32,536 nt of DNA from an uncultured bacterium (GTDB taxonomy: Bacteria > Planctomycetota > UBA1135 > GCA-002686595): positions 1 to 32,536 of the forward strand of contig CALEMP010000229.1 of assembly GCA_937910685.1 (NCBI GenBank). The letters run 5' to 3'. Below, one piece after another: positions 8,199 through 16,596 of the stretch. Under the pieces are notes generated by a model. The model saw only the letters and a program-made list of their open reading frames with translations. It ran no database searches and was not told where the DNA came from. The first letter of the stretch is position 1, and each line of letters starts with the position of its first letter. The position numbers and the translations under genes were made by a program.

Positions 8199-8593
8199 TT
8201 CGTGTTTCCCCTCGGTTGTGCGCAAGCAACCGTAGCAACAGCGAAGCGGCGATCCCAGCATGCTGAAAGGAAAGGCTTGCTGGGAGCCATTTGGCCAAGG
8301 GGAGGTGGCTTGAACGAACCCCCTTCTAGACCGAGGCTCCACCAGCCGGGCCGGCCCATGGAACAGGGGGCCAGCCAAAGCAAGAGCCCTGCCCACTACT
8401 GAGAAACCTGCCCTGCCCCCCCAGTCCCCAGGGGGTGGCCGGCATCCGGGGTCCCGGCCCCCAAGAGGAAACCGGCACCTGCCTTTCGGCTCCGCATGGG
8501 GACTCGCCAGAACCGGGACCGCCTGCTTGAGATGGGCCCGAGGCCCCCCTTGGTCCCCAGGCGGACCGTTCGTCCCGGCCAGCCCCAAGATGT

Positions 8594-8613
8594 CTGACCA
8601 GAGCTCTGATCAG
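8594..8613. promoter_or_regulatory. 20-bp near-perfect palindrome, candidate operator
   Basis: The sequence CTGACCAGAGCTCTGATCAG is a palindrome with a single mismatched pair. It ends 4 bp before the -35 element of the plus-strand promoter at 8618. The size and symmetry suit a dimeric DNA-binding protein, and the position just upstream of -35 would suit an activator or a repressor. The TPR/alpha-CTD protein encoded downstream is itself a possible ligand (autoregulation), but that is only a guess. Confidence 0.5.
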
Positions 8614-8617
8614 GGAT

Positions 8618-8646
8618 TTGACGCGCACCGCCTCCGGCCGTATGAT
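8618..8646 (+). promoter_or_regulatory. Sigma-70-type promoter for the TPR/alpha-CTD, ruvA, ser group
   Basis: TTGACG (8618-8623), a spacer of exactly 17 nt, then TATGAT (8641-8646): five of six matches in each element. Transcription should begin near 8653, leaving a leader of about 63 nt before the ATG at 8716. It is the closest match to the housekeeping consensus that I found in the window and probably drives the whole plus-strand cluster through the aminotransferase gene, since the gaps between genes are only 15-33 bp. Confidence 0.75.
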
Positions 8647-8715
8647 CCGGGGCTTCCCCACCGGCTTCAAAATCCTTTTTGACGCCCCCCACCAGCCCCC
8701 ATTAGCACCACCCCC

Positions 8716-10047
8716 ATGGCACCCTTCGACATCGCTGCGGACCCCATTCAGAGCTTCGGCGCCCTTCTCCAGGAGCGCGCCAGCATCTACGAACGCAAGG
8801 AGGACTTTGAGTCCTTTCGGCGCACGGTCAATCGCCTCGAAGACGAGGGCGAAATGGGCCGTCGCAAGGGACTCGGCTTTTGGATGGTCGCTCAGTTCGA
8901 CCAGGCTGAAAAAGCCTTGCAGGGTTTTGTCGATGACGACGTGGCCTCCTTCACCCGCGCCAGCTCGTTGATGTCCCTGGGACGTTTCAGCGAAGCGCGC
9001 GAGATCTTCCAACGCTTGACCGACAAGTACCCCGACGAGCCGCGCCCCCGCGGTGGTTGGCTCGATTCCCTCGTGGAAGAGCACTTGGCCAAGGGCAACA
9101 ACGACTCCGGTGCAACCGAAGCCGCAGCGGACGCCTTGCAGCAAGCCCTCGAAGCATCCCCTGCTCCTTTCCATCCCTCCGCCGAAGGCCGCTATCTTGC
9201 GGGCCGTTTGAACGAGCTCAAGGGCGACGCGGATGCGGCTGTTGAAAGCTACACCCTTGCCCGCGAAGTGGATCCCACCCACCGGCGCAATCTTTACCGC
9301 ATGGCTTGGATCGCCGAGCGCAACGGTTTGGACGAGGTGGCACTTGATGCCTACGAAACCCTCTCACGCCTTTTGCCCGTGGACGCCAGCGTGATGAACA
9401 ACCTGGGCATCCTTTACGAGGACATGGGCCGGGACGAGGACGCGGTGATTTGTTACGAGTCAGTCTGCGACAGCCACCCCACCGATGAGCGCGCGCGCCT
9501 TTACCTACGCGACGCAGTGGCCGCCACCACCATGTACTACGACGAGGATTTGGAGCGCAAGGAAGATCGCCTCAACCAGATCTTGCGCACTCCGATCACC
9601 GACTTCGAACTCAGCGTCCGTGCGCGAAACTGCCTAGCCAAGATGGACATCATCACCCTGGGCGATTTGGTGCGTAAGACCGAGAACGAGCTCCTGACCT
9701 ACAAGAACTTCGGAGAAACCAGCCTCCAAGAGATCAAAGAGATCTTGGTGTCCAAGGGCCTGCGCCTGGGCATGCAGCGCGAAGAAGCCGTTCACGCGGT
9801 GGACCGTGGTGGCGCCAGCCCGGTGGCCGGAGATCCCAACGATCCCCGCAACCGTCCGATCAGTGAACTCAAGCTCTCGATCCGCGCCCGACGCACGGTG
9901 GAGAACCTGGGCTGTATGAGCCTGGGCGAAGTGATCGCCCACTCGGAAGACGAGCTCTTGGGCATGCCGAACTTCGGCGTCACCAGCCTGCTCGAGCTGA
10001 AAGGCAAGCTCACTGAGATCGGCCTGCACCTGAAAGGCGGCGAATAG
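8716..10047 (+). CDS. TPR protein with two RNA polymerase alpha-CTD-like domains
   Basis: 443 residues. Residues 80-270 are TPR-like helical pairs (for example MSLGRFSEAREIFQRLTDKYP and LGILYEDMGRDEDAVICYESV). Two copies of the RpoA C-terminal domain follow: about 290-353 (TPITDFELSVRARNCL, KNFGETSLQEIKEIL) and about 380-440 (RPISELKLSIRARRTV, PNFGVTSLLELKGKL). Each copy keeps the Arg equivalent to E. coli alpha Arg265 (R302 and R390), which contacts UP-element DNA. The first copy also keeps the following Asn (N305); the second has Arg there. There is no alpha N-terminal domain, so it is not RpoA. It could bind DNA or sigma factor and link it to a TPR partner. Similar proteins are, as far as I know, recurrent in planctomycetes and without a known role. 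It is first in a run with ruvA 20 bp behind. Confidence 0.88.
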   Translation: MAPFDIAADPIQSFGALLQERASIYERKEDFESFRRTVNRLEDEGEMGRRKGLGFWMVAQFDQAEKALQGFVDDDVASFTRASSLMSLGRFSEAREIFQRLTDKYPDEPRPRGGWLDSLVEEHLAKGNNDSGATEAAADALQQALEASPAPFHPSAEGRYLAGRLNELKGDADAAVESYTLAREVDPTHRRNLYRMAWIAERNGLDEVALDAYETLSRLLPVDASVMNNLGILYEDMGRDEDAVICYESVCDSHPTDERARLYLRDAVAATTMYYDEDLERKEDRLNQILRTPITDFELSVRARNCLAKMDIITLGDLVRKTENELLTYKNFGETSLQEIKEILVSKGLRLGMQREEAVHAVDRGGASPVAGDPNDPRNRPISELKLSIRARRTVENLGCMSLGEVIAHSEDELLGMPNFGVTSLLELKGKLTEIGLHLKGGE

Positions 10048-10067
10048 GTTCATCGACGGATCACACC

Positions 10068-10667
10068 GTGTACGAATTCCTAGAGGGCCAAGTCGTTAGC
10101 CGCGGGGCCACCCAAATGGTCCTAGCTGTCGGCGGTGTGGGGTACTCCATCGCGACACCCCTTGGATCCCGTCTGCCCGAGGTGGGCACAAGCGCGCGCA
10201 TTCACGTGCACCTGGTGGTGCGCGATGACGCGCACATCCTGTTCGGCTTCGGCTCTCGGGAAGACCGCGAGTTGTTCCGACTGCTGCTCAAGGTGCGCGG
10301 CATCGGACCCTCCATGGGCTTGGCCCTGCTGTCCGCCATGGACCGCACAGAAATTGTGCAAGCCCTTTTGGCCCATGACGCCAAGGCCTTCACCCGGGCC
10401 AAGGGCGTTGGACGCAAAACCGCTGAACAAATCGTGTTAGACCTGGCCGACCGTGCTGAGGATTTTGCAGCCGGCTGCGAATTGGAACCCGGCGTACTCA
10501 AGCCCACCACCGGCACGCCGGCGAATCGCAGCGTGCTCGATGCCACAGCGGCCCTGGTCTCCATCGGCTACGCGGAAAAAGACGCCCGAAAACGCGTGGA
10601 AGCTGTGGCCCATGAAAACGATTTCAACGATCTAGAGGCGCTCGTGCGCGCCGCCATTCGCAGCTAA
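10068..10667 (+). CDS. ruvA: Holliday junction branch migration protein RuvA
   Basis: RuvA tetramers hold four-way DNA junctions and load the RuvB helicase. The 199-residue protein has the expected layout: an OB-fold domain (1-64, starting MYEFLEGQVV), two helix-hairpin-helix motifs (VRGIGPSMGLALLS and AKGVGRKTAEQIVLDL), a variable linker with Pro and Thr, and the C-terminal RuvB-binding domain (ATAALVSIGYAEKDARKRVE). The start is GTG at 10068, preceded by ACC. ruvB and ruvC are not in the window. It lies 20 bp after the TPR/alpha-CTD gene and 32 bp before serA. Confidence 0.97.
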   Translation: MYEFLEGQVVSRGATQMVLAVGGVGYSIATPLGSRLPEVGTSARIHVHLVVRDDAHILFGFGSREDRELFRLLLKVRGIGPSMGLALLSAMDRTEIVQALLAHDAKAFTRAKGVGRKTAEQIVLDLADRAEDFAAGCELEPGVLKPTTGTPANRSVLDATAALVSIGYAEKDARKRVEAVAHENDFNDLEALVRAAIRS

Positions 10668-10699
10668 CTCCCGGTTGCACCCCCTGAAAGAACCGTTCC

Positions 10700-12313
10700 A
10701 TGACCCCACGCAATCCCGCCAGTGTTCGCATCCTTGTGGCCGATGAGCTGCACCCCGACGGTCTTGAACTCTTGCGTTCCAAGGGTTTTGAACCGGATGT
10801 GGCCGTGGGTCTTTCCGAAGACCAGTTGATCCAAAAACTCCCGGGCATCGAAGCGCTCTTGGTGCGCTCTGCCACAAAGGTCACTGCAAAGGTATTGGCC
10901 GCTGCCCCAGATCTCGTGCTGGTGGGCCGAGCCGGAGTGGGCGTGGACAACGTGGATTTGAGCGTGGCCTCGACCCAAGGGGTGGTGGTCATGAACACGC
11001 CCACCGGCAATACGGTCACCACCGGCGAGCTGGCCATTAGCTTGATGTGTGCAGTAGCTCGCAACATCACCCGAGCGGATCGCCGGGTGCGGGGTGGGAC
11101 TTGGAACAAAAAAGGCCTCTTGGGCACCGAGCTCACCGGGAAAACCCTGGGCATCGTGGGACTCGGCCGCATTGGCCGGGTGGTGGCGGACCGCGCCCTC
11201 GGCCTTTCCATGAAGGTGGTGGCCCATGATCCGTTCTTGACCACCGGCGCTTCCCCCGTGGATGGGGTCGAGTTGCTGGACCTCGACCAGCTACTGGGTC
11301 GCAGCGACTTCGTCACCCTGCACATGCCCTTGACCGACGACACGCGTAATTTGATTTCCCGCGATCGTCTGGCCCTCATGAAACCCGGCGCGCGCTTAAT
11401 CAACGCGGCCCGCGGTGGCCTGGTGGATGATGCGGCCTTGGCGGATGCTTTGGAATCAGGACACCTCGCGGGAGCCGCCCTGGATGTGCTGACAGAGGAA
11501 CCCCCGTCCAAAGACCATCCCCTACTGCTGCGGGACGATGTGATTTTGACCCCGCACCTGGGTGCCTCTTCCCACGAGGCCCAACGGGCGGTGAGCGTGG
11601 GCATCGCCGAACAAACCATCGCCTTCTTTATGGAAGGGGTCTCCCATAACGCGGTCAACGCCCCGGTGCTTTCCGCCGCCAGCATGCGCATCTTGGGCCC
11701 CTATGGACTTTTGGCCGGACGCATGGGCGCGCTGTTGGCCCAGCTTGCAGATTCACCCATCGCCCAGATCGAACTCTCCTGCGCGGGAGAGGTCGCCGAT
11801 TTGAATGAGACGGAATTCCTCGAGTACTCCCTACTTGCCGCGGCCCTCGGCCAATCCCTGGACCTGGGAGTCAATCTGGTGAACGCGCCGATCCTCGCAG
11901 CAGAGCGTGGTATCCGGTGCTTGACCGGCAAGGAGAGTGATTCGTTGGGCTATCGCAGTTTGTTACGCGCCCGGGTATCCAATGCCGAAGGCACGGAGTC
12001 CCACACGGTTTGCGGCACGGTGTTTGGCGGCGAGCCGCGCATCGTGGAGGCCGAAGGTGCGCGGGTGGATTTCGCACCCCGGGGGCACCTTCTGATCACT
12101 AGGCACCGGGACAAGCCCGGGGTGATCGGCTTGATCGGTTCCCTTTTGGGCAAAGCCGAAGCGAACATCCGTCGGGTGGAATTGGCTCCGCCCCACGGAA
12201 AGGAAGAGCTTGCCGCAGCTTTCCTGGCGCTCTACGAAGAGCCGGCTCCAGAGATCGTGGCAGCCATTAGAGAATTGGAAATGGTGGAGTCCGTACATCA
12301 CCTCAGCCTTTGA
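10700..12313 (+). CDS. serA: D-3-phosphoglycerate dehydrogenase
   Basis: It oxidises 3-phosphoglycerate to 3-phosphohydroxypyruvate with NAD+, the entry step of serine synthesis. The 537-residue protein is the long form: a substrate/NAD-binding core with GLGRIG (154-159), the catalytic trio R238 (NAARGGLVDD), E267 (TEEPP) and H286 (TPHLGAS), then an intervening ASB domain (about 320-455), then a C-terminal ACT domain (LLITRHRDKPGVIG, from 464). The ACT domain suggests allosteric control, usually by serine. It is followed after 18 bp by serB and then by a class V aminotransferase, making a complete pathway cluster. Confidence 0.96.
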   Translation: MTPRNPASVRILVADELHPDGLELLRSKGFEPDVAVGLSEDQLIQKLPGIEALLVRSATKVTAKVLAAAPDLVLVGRAGVGVDNVDLSVASTQGVVVMNTPTGNTVTTGELAISLMCAVARNITRADRRVRGGTWNKKGLLGTELTGKTLGIVGLGRIGRVVADRALGLSMKVVAHDPFLTTGASPVDGVELLDLDQLLGRSDFVTLHMPLTDDTRNLISRDRLALMKPGARLINAARGGLVDDAALADALESGHLAGAALDVLTEEPPSKDHPLLLRDDVILTPHLGASSHEAQRAVSVGIAEQTIAFFMEGVSHNAVNAPVLSAASMRILGPYGLLAGRMGALLAQLADSPIAQIELSCAGEVADLNETEFLEYSLLAAALGQSLDLGVNLVNAPILAAERGIRCLTGKESDSLGYRSLLRARVSNAEGTESHTVCGTVFGGEPRIVEAEGARVDFAPRGHLLITRHRDKPGVIGLIGSLLGKAEANIRRVELAPPHGKEELAAAFLALYEEPAPEIVAAIRELEMVESVHHLSL

Positions 12314-12331
12314 CCCCTTGCACGTCAAAAC

Positions 12332-13093
12332 ATGACCTCTTCACGCACGATCGCTGCGCCCCCCTACCGCACCATCGTCTTTGATTGCGACTCGACCCTT
12401 TCAAGGATCGAGGGCATTGAAGAGCTCGCCCGGGAACTACCCCAGGACAGGAGCAACGAAATCCAAGAGCTCACCCGGGCCGCCATGGCCGGTGAGATCC
12501 CCTTGCAGGATGTCTATGGCCGGCGCCTTGAGTTCATACGCCCCAGCGCCGCAGCCATGGCCCAGGTGGCGGAAATCTACTGGGACCAACGCCTGCCCCA
12601 TGGGGAACACCTGATTGCCGCCCTGGCTTTTCTGGGCAAGGACCTGCGGGTGGTGTCCGGCGGACTCTTGCCCTGTGTGCAACCCTTTGCGGAGCGCCTA
12701 GGTTTCGCGGCGGATCAAATTCATGCGGTGCCCACCCGCAGCGACGAACAAGGCGCATGGCTGGGCTTCGATGAACAAAGTCCTCTGGCCCGGGCTGGTG
12801 GCAAGCTCGAATTGCTCGGCGCTTGGCACGGGGACGGAGACGTACCCTTGGCCCTCGTGGGCGACGGAAGCACAGACCTGGAAGCCGCTCCCGTGTGCGC
12901 GCGCTTTGTAGCTTTCATGGGAGTCGCCCTGCGCGAGTCCGTGGCCCAAGCCGCTGACGTGGTTTGCCATGAGCAAGACATGGCCGCGCTCTTGCCCCTG
13001 TTGGTTTCTCCTGAAGAACTCCAGATCCTCGAACACCAGCCCGAACACGCGCCCCTTGTGGCCCGTGCCCGAGCGATTCTCTCCAAGCCCTGA
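12332..13093 (+). CDS. serB: Phosphoserine phosphatase (HAD family)
   Basis: A HAD-superfamily phosphatase of 253 residues, expected to release serine from phosphoserine. Motif I is FDCDSTL with nucleophile D18 and acid D20, followed by EGIEELA, the substrate-recognition segment typical of SerB. Motif II is VVSGG (S109), the motif III Lys is probably K158, and motif IV is GDGSTDLEA (D178, D182). The cap region (about 35-95) is the short SerB type. No regulatory ACT domain is present. Its place between serA and the aminotransferase strongly supports the serine assignment over other HAD substrates. Confidence 0.88.
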   Translation: MTSSRTIAAPPYRTIVFDCDSTLSRIEGIEELARELPQDRSNEIQELTRAAMAGEIPLQDVYGRRLEFIRPSAAAMAQVAEIYWDQRLPHGEHLIAALAFLGKDLRVVSGGLLPCVQPFAERLGFAADQIHAVPTRSDEQGAWLGFDEQSPLARAGGKLELLGAWHGDGDVPLALVGDGSTDLEAAPVCARFVAFMGVALRESVAQAADVVCHEQDMAALLPLLVSPEELQILEHQPEHAPLVARARAILSKP

Positions 13094-13108
13094 ACCCCAC
13101 ACCTTCCC

Positions 13109-14224
13109 ATGACCCTCTGGATTCCCGGCCCCACGGAAGTGCGCCCTTCTATTTTGGCGGAACTTGCGCGACCGCCCATCGGCCACCGCTCGGCCGGAAT
13201 GAAAGACCTTCACCATCGAATCGACGGGCCCCTCGCCTTGGCCTTTGGTCTCGCGCCGGATTCCCCCTCCACAGTCGCAGTGCACTCCGCCAGCGGCACG
13301 GCAATCATGGAAGCCGCGTTGCTTGGGGTAGGCAAGCGGGTGTTGTCTCTGATCAACGGCGCTTTCTCCAAGCGTTTTGCCGCGGTGGCCGAGGCCCTGG
13401 GCAAAGAGGTCACGCGCATCGAGGTCCCCATGGGCCAGGTGGTGGATCCGATGGAAGTGGCCCAAGCCCTGGACACAAAGGGTCCATTCGACGCCATGAC
13501 CGTTGTGTCCAGCGAAACATCCACGGGCACCGCCACGCCCCTCGCACCCCTGGCCAAGGTGCTCGAAAAGCATCCCCATGTGCGCTTCCTAGTGGACGTG
13601 GTTTCGATGATCGCCGCGGGCCCCATCGACTTCGACACCAACCGAGTCGACTTTGCCCTGGCGGGGGTTCAAAAAGCTTTGGCCTTACCCCCGGGCATTG
13701 CGGTCATGTGCTGTTCGGAGAGGTATCTGGCGGAAGCCCAGAAACGCAATCGCCCTAGCTGGTATCTGGATCCCGTGCGCATCATCGAAGGTCACGCGGC
13801 CCAAAAGACCCCGGCGACTCCTGCGGTGCCCCACTATTACGCCCTGGCCCAGCAACTAGAGGACATCAGTGCTGGAGTCACCCTGCCCAAGGGGCATGCT
13901 CCGGTGGAAGGCCCCGCCGCCTGGCAAGCACGCTACGAAGTGCACTCTGCCATGCGCGCACGCACGGTGGAATGGGCCGAGGGCCACGGCCTGAGCCTCT
14001 TGCCCGCCCCGGAATTCGCCGCCCCGGCTGTGTCTTGCATCCAAGCGGGCAAGCTGAACGTGGCGGCCCTTGTGGCAGGCCTGACCGAAAAGGATTATTC
14101 CATATCGAATGGATACGGAGACCTCAAGGGCAAGACCTTTCGCATCGGGCACATGGGCGATCACACTCTCGAGGGTTTGAACATGCTCTTGGCCGCGGCG
14201 GATCAAGTGATCGCCAAGCTCTAA
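13109..14224 (+). CDS. Class V aminotransferase, probable phosphoserine aminotransferase
   Basis: A PLP enzyme of 371 residues, of the class V fold (serine-glyoxylate/phosphoserine aminotransferase group). It opens with WIPGPTEVRPSILAEL, the family N-terminus. The PLP lysine is K189 in AGVQKALALPPG, and D163 in FLVDVVS should bind the pyridine nitrogen. With serA and serB just upstream it most likely converts phosphohydroxypyruvate and glutamate to phosphoserine, completing the pathway. I leave the symbol blank because it is not the classical SerC sequence type, and an alanine- or serine-glyoxylate role is possible. Its TAA stop overlaps the stop of the convergent minus-strand gene. Confidence 0.85.
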   Translation: MTLWIPGPTEVRPSILAELARPPIGHRSAGMKDLHHRIDGPLALAFGLAPDSPSTVAVHSASGTAIMEAALLGVGKRVLSLINGAFSKRFAAVAEALGKEVTRIEVPMGQVVDPMEVAQALDTKGPFDAMTVVSSETSTGTATPLAPLAKVLEKHPHVRFLVDVVSMIAAGPIDFDTNRVDFALAGVQKALALPPGIAVMCCSERYLAEAQKRNRPSWYLDPVRIIEGHAAQKTPATPAVPHYYALAQQLEDISAGVTLPKGHAPVEGPAAWQARYEVHSAMRARTVEWAEGHGLSLLPAPEFAAPAVSCIQAGKLNVAALVAGLTEKDYSISNGYGDLKGKTFRIGHMGDHTLEGLNMLLAAADQVIAKL

Positions 14225-16596
14225 GAACCGACCAGGCCTTCTTTTTGGGCCAGCACCATGCACGCTGCGCGCAGGTCTTCAGGATCGAGCCGATGCAATT
14301 GGTGCAACAGGCTACGGCTGGGATCGAGGCCCCGAGGGTTGCGCTGAAGTTCGAGCAGCAATTGCTTCAAGAGCCAGGCATAGCCTTCAGCATGGGGATA
14401 GGCCCCGCGGGAAGACCGGTATTCCAGCTCCTCAACGTGCCGCAGTACCTGCACCAGGGCCAAGCGCGGATCTGGCACCACGCAAAGGGCCACCAACTGG
14501 GCCCGAGCCTCCACCCGCGCCCAGGTGCCTCGCACACTGAAACCGCCCTTCCAAAGGATCCCGAAGACTTCCCCAAGGTTCTTGCCCAGGGGCAGCCACT
14601 GGGCATAGTCCGCAAGGTGGGCCTCTTCGTGGCGCAACGTAACTTCGAGTAGGGCCTCCAGAGATGGGGCCTGCAGCCCAATAGATCCTTCAGCACCCAA
14701 GGACGCCATCACCGCCAAGGCTACCCGGTCGGCTTCTCCCAATCCGGGCTCGATACCCGTGGGACTCAAGGGGCTCCCATTCCCATGCCTCAAGCCGGTT
14801 TGGGCCAGGGCTTTGCTGATGACTTGGTCACGCCCTTGGAAGCGTCTTGCCAATTGAATCCAACCTGCCCGTTCGCGGGTAATTTCGGGCACGCGTACCC
14901 AGTATTGGTCGGGTAGAGCTGCTCCGGAAATTCTCCATGGTTGCGTGTTCGAAGGGCTCTTGCCCAACAACACTCGGGTCCCTTTCCAGGGCCGGCCAAG
15001 CAAGAGCCCTTCGGCATTTTCCAGCAGCAGCAACCGTGCCATGCGAGTTTCCAAGGGACGGCCCGTCGCAGCAGAAATCTGCACGAACTGGCCCATGGAG
15101 CGAGCAAGAGTGGCCAACCCTGGAGGCGTGAGGCCCTCCCCCATGGCTCCTGAAATCCCACGAAGAGCGGGCCAAATCTCGATTTGCGGACTCTTGGTAA
15201 ATCCAAATCCAGCGGGCTGCTCGTCCGGCACGGCCTCATCGGAATGCTGTGCCCGATAACCCGCCCAGTAAAGGGGTTCCAGCCTGGTTTCGAGGGCCTC
15301 GAGCACCGCGTTCATCCCTTCCAAGGATCCGGCGTTTTCTTCCAGATCGAAAGCCTCCTGCGCCTCGCCCATACTGCGCTTGGGCTCCCTGTCCAAGCTG
15401 ACGGCTCCCATCAGGTCGCCCCCCTGCAGGTCCTCAAGGGCCTCAGCCAAAGCGGTTTGTGCGCTCTGCAGCAGACGCGCCCGGGCGTCCAAGTCCGAGG
15501 CTCGCCCCGCATCCATTGGATCCAATGCACGGGCCACATGGCGAGCCCACAGGGGTCGACCAGCGGCCAATAACATTTCCCCAAGATCGACCAGGTTATC
15601 CAGGTTGTAGTCCTCGGCCAGCGTAGAGAGGGCGTCGTCCACTTGGCCAAGGCGCACGTCCTTGGGTCGGCCGCTGGCGTCCTTGGCCTGGGCTGGCAGA
15701 GCCTTGCGCCACTCCCCTTGGAGCACACCTGCCAAGAGGGAATCGGTCCAATTCGACCCAATGGGTTCATCAAGGACTTGGGACAAAGACCGTTCCCTAG
15801 TGGAATCCTGGGCCAGCACCTCGCGCAGCAAGTCATCGGTACTCAAGATGTCCGCAACCACTTTGCGCTCGGCCCTGGTCAACCGGGAATCCCCCAGCAC
15901 CTCCGCCCCCAAGGAACGCAACCAGGCACGCTGCTCACCTGGCACGAGTTTCTCTTGACGCAGAAGCAGCAGGGACAAGTCCAACCAGGCACCCTCTTCC
16001 CGTGGCAGCTTGCGCCAATATCCAATCAGGATTTCCAGCGCAGCAGCGGGTCCCGCCTTAGGGTCCCTGACCCGTGACATCCGGCTCAGTTGCCCCAGGA
16101 AAAGGACCCGTTCGAGTTCGCTGCGGGCAAGCATCACGGCATCTTGGATTTCCAATGAAGCCCTGAAAGACCTACCCGCCCGCATCAGTTCCACCGCCAG
16201 CCCGTAGTGCAGCCAAGCGTCCTGGGGTTCCCCATGGAGGGCCCTTCCATAGGTCTCTGGTTCGCGGGCGTGCAACCGTGCCAGCAGATAGGCGCTGCCT
16301 GGGATGTTTTGGTTGACTGCGGCGAGCGCCTCTTCCAAGACTTCCGGGCCACGGGCATCCCCGATGGCAAGCAGCTGCAGAGAGCGCTGGGGAAAACTCC
16401 AACTGGGATCTGCTTCAGCCGCCGCACGCCAAAGATCTTGGGCTCGGTCGCGATCCCCCACACGCTGGGCAGCATGAGCTTCTTCAGCCAAGGCCGCCGC
16501 AGATGCCAACACGGGCTGGGGCGGGGTAAGCCGCGCACTCGCGCAGCCCCAAAGGCAGCCCAGAACCGCAAGCGGAACCAGAGTCAATGCCCTCAA
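14221..16596 (-). CDS. Large TPR-type lipoprotein with a C-terminal HExxH motif
   Basis: 791 residues. The N-terminus is a lipoprotein signal (LGCLWGC, Cys at 14 or 18), so it should be anchored to a membrane and face the periplasm. Residues 30-180 are Ala-rich helical repeats of TPR type (AHAAQRVGDRDRAQDLWRAA). Toward the end there is TLRHEEAHLADY with H656, E657 and H660, and a possible third ligand E696 in ARVEARAQ. That is the gluzincin pattern, so it may be a zinc metallopeptidase, though the family is not one I can name. The start is TTG, overlapping the ribD stop as TTGA; a second TTG lies three codons in. The last codons overlap the convergent aminotransferase stop by 4 bp. Confidence 0.82.
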   Translation of the reverse strand: MRALTLVPLAVLGCLWGCASARLTPPQPVLASAAALAEEAHAAQRVGDRDRAQDLWRAAAEADPSWSFPQRSLQLLAIGDARGPEVLEEALAAVNQNIPGSAYLLARLHAREPETYGRALHGEPQDAWLHYGLAVELMRAGRSFRASLEIQDAVMLARSELERVLFLGQLSRMSRVRDPKAGPAAALEILIGYWRKLPREEGAWLDLSLLLLRQEKLVPGEQRAWLRSLGAEVLGDSRLTRAERKVVADILSTDDLLREVLAQDSTRERSLSQVLDEPIGSNWTDSLLAGVLQGEWRKALPAQAKDASGRPKDVRLGQVDDALSTLAEDYNLDNLVDLGEMLLAAGRPLWARHVARALDPMDAGRASDLDARARLLQSAQTALAEALEDLQGGDLMGAVSLDREPKRSMGEAQEAFDLEENAGSLEGMNAVLEALETRLEPLYWAGYRAQHSDEAVPDEQPAGFGFTKSPQIEIWPALRGISGAMGEGLTPPGLATLARSMGQFVQISAATGRPLETRMARLLLLENAEGLLLGRPWKGTRVLLGKSPSNTQPWRISGAALPDQYWVRVPEITRERAGWIQLARRFQGRDQVISKALAQTGLRHGNGSPLSPTGIEPGLGEADRVALAVMASLGAEGSIGLQAPSLEALLEVTLRHEEAHLADYAQWLPLGKNLGEVFGILWKGGFSVRGTWARVEARAQLVALCVVPDPRLALVQVLRHVEELEYRSSRGAYPHAEGYAWLLKQLLLELQRNPRGLDPSRSLLHQLHRLDPEDLRAACMVLAQKEGLVGS

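Larger units (their letters stand above)
8199..8715. other. Divergent control region between murA and the TPR/alpha-CTD gene
   Basis: This 517-bp stretch lies between two outward-reading genes. No reading frame inside it looks real: the open frames on the minus strand are GC-rich and show no family motifs. It holds a near-consensus promoter (8618-8646) and a 20-bp palindrome (8594-8613), both listed separately. It also has a GC-rich possible stem (GGCCGG at about 8437-8442 with CCGGCC at about 8454-8459). I could not identify a convincing murA promoter on the minus strand. Confidence 0.6.

Noticed and set aside
8199..8588. N-terminal extension of MurA by 130 residues
   Set aside because: The added sequence is low-complexity GC-rich translation. 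MurA homology begins at TTG 8198, which has GAGGGG at the right distance.
8326..9282. 318-codon minus-strand frame across the divergent region and the TPR gene
   Set aside because: It overlaps the coding part of the TPR/alpha-CTD gene and its promoter, is Gly/Pro/Arg-rich without motifs, and has no start signal.
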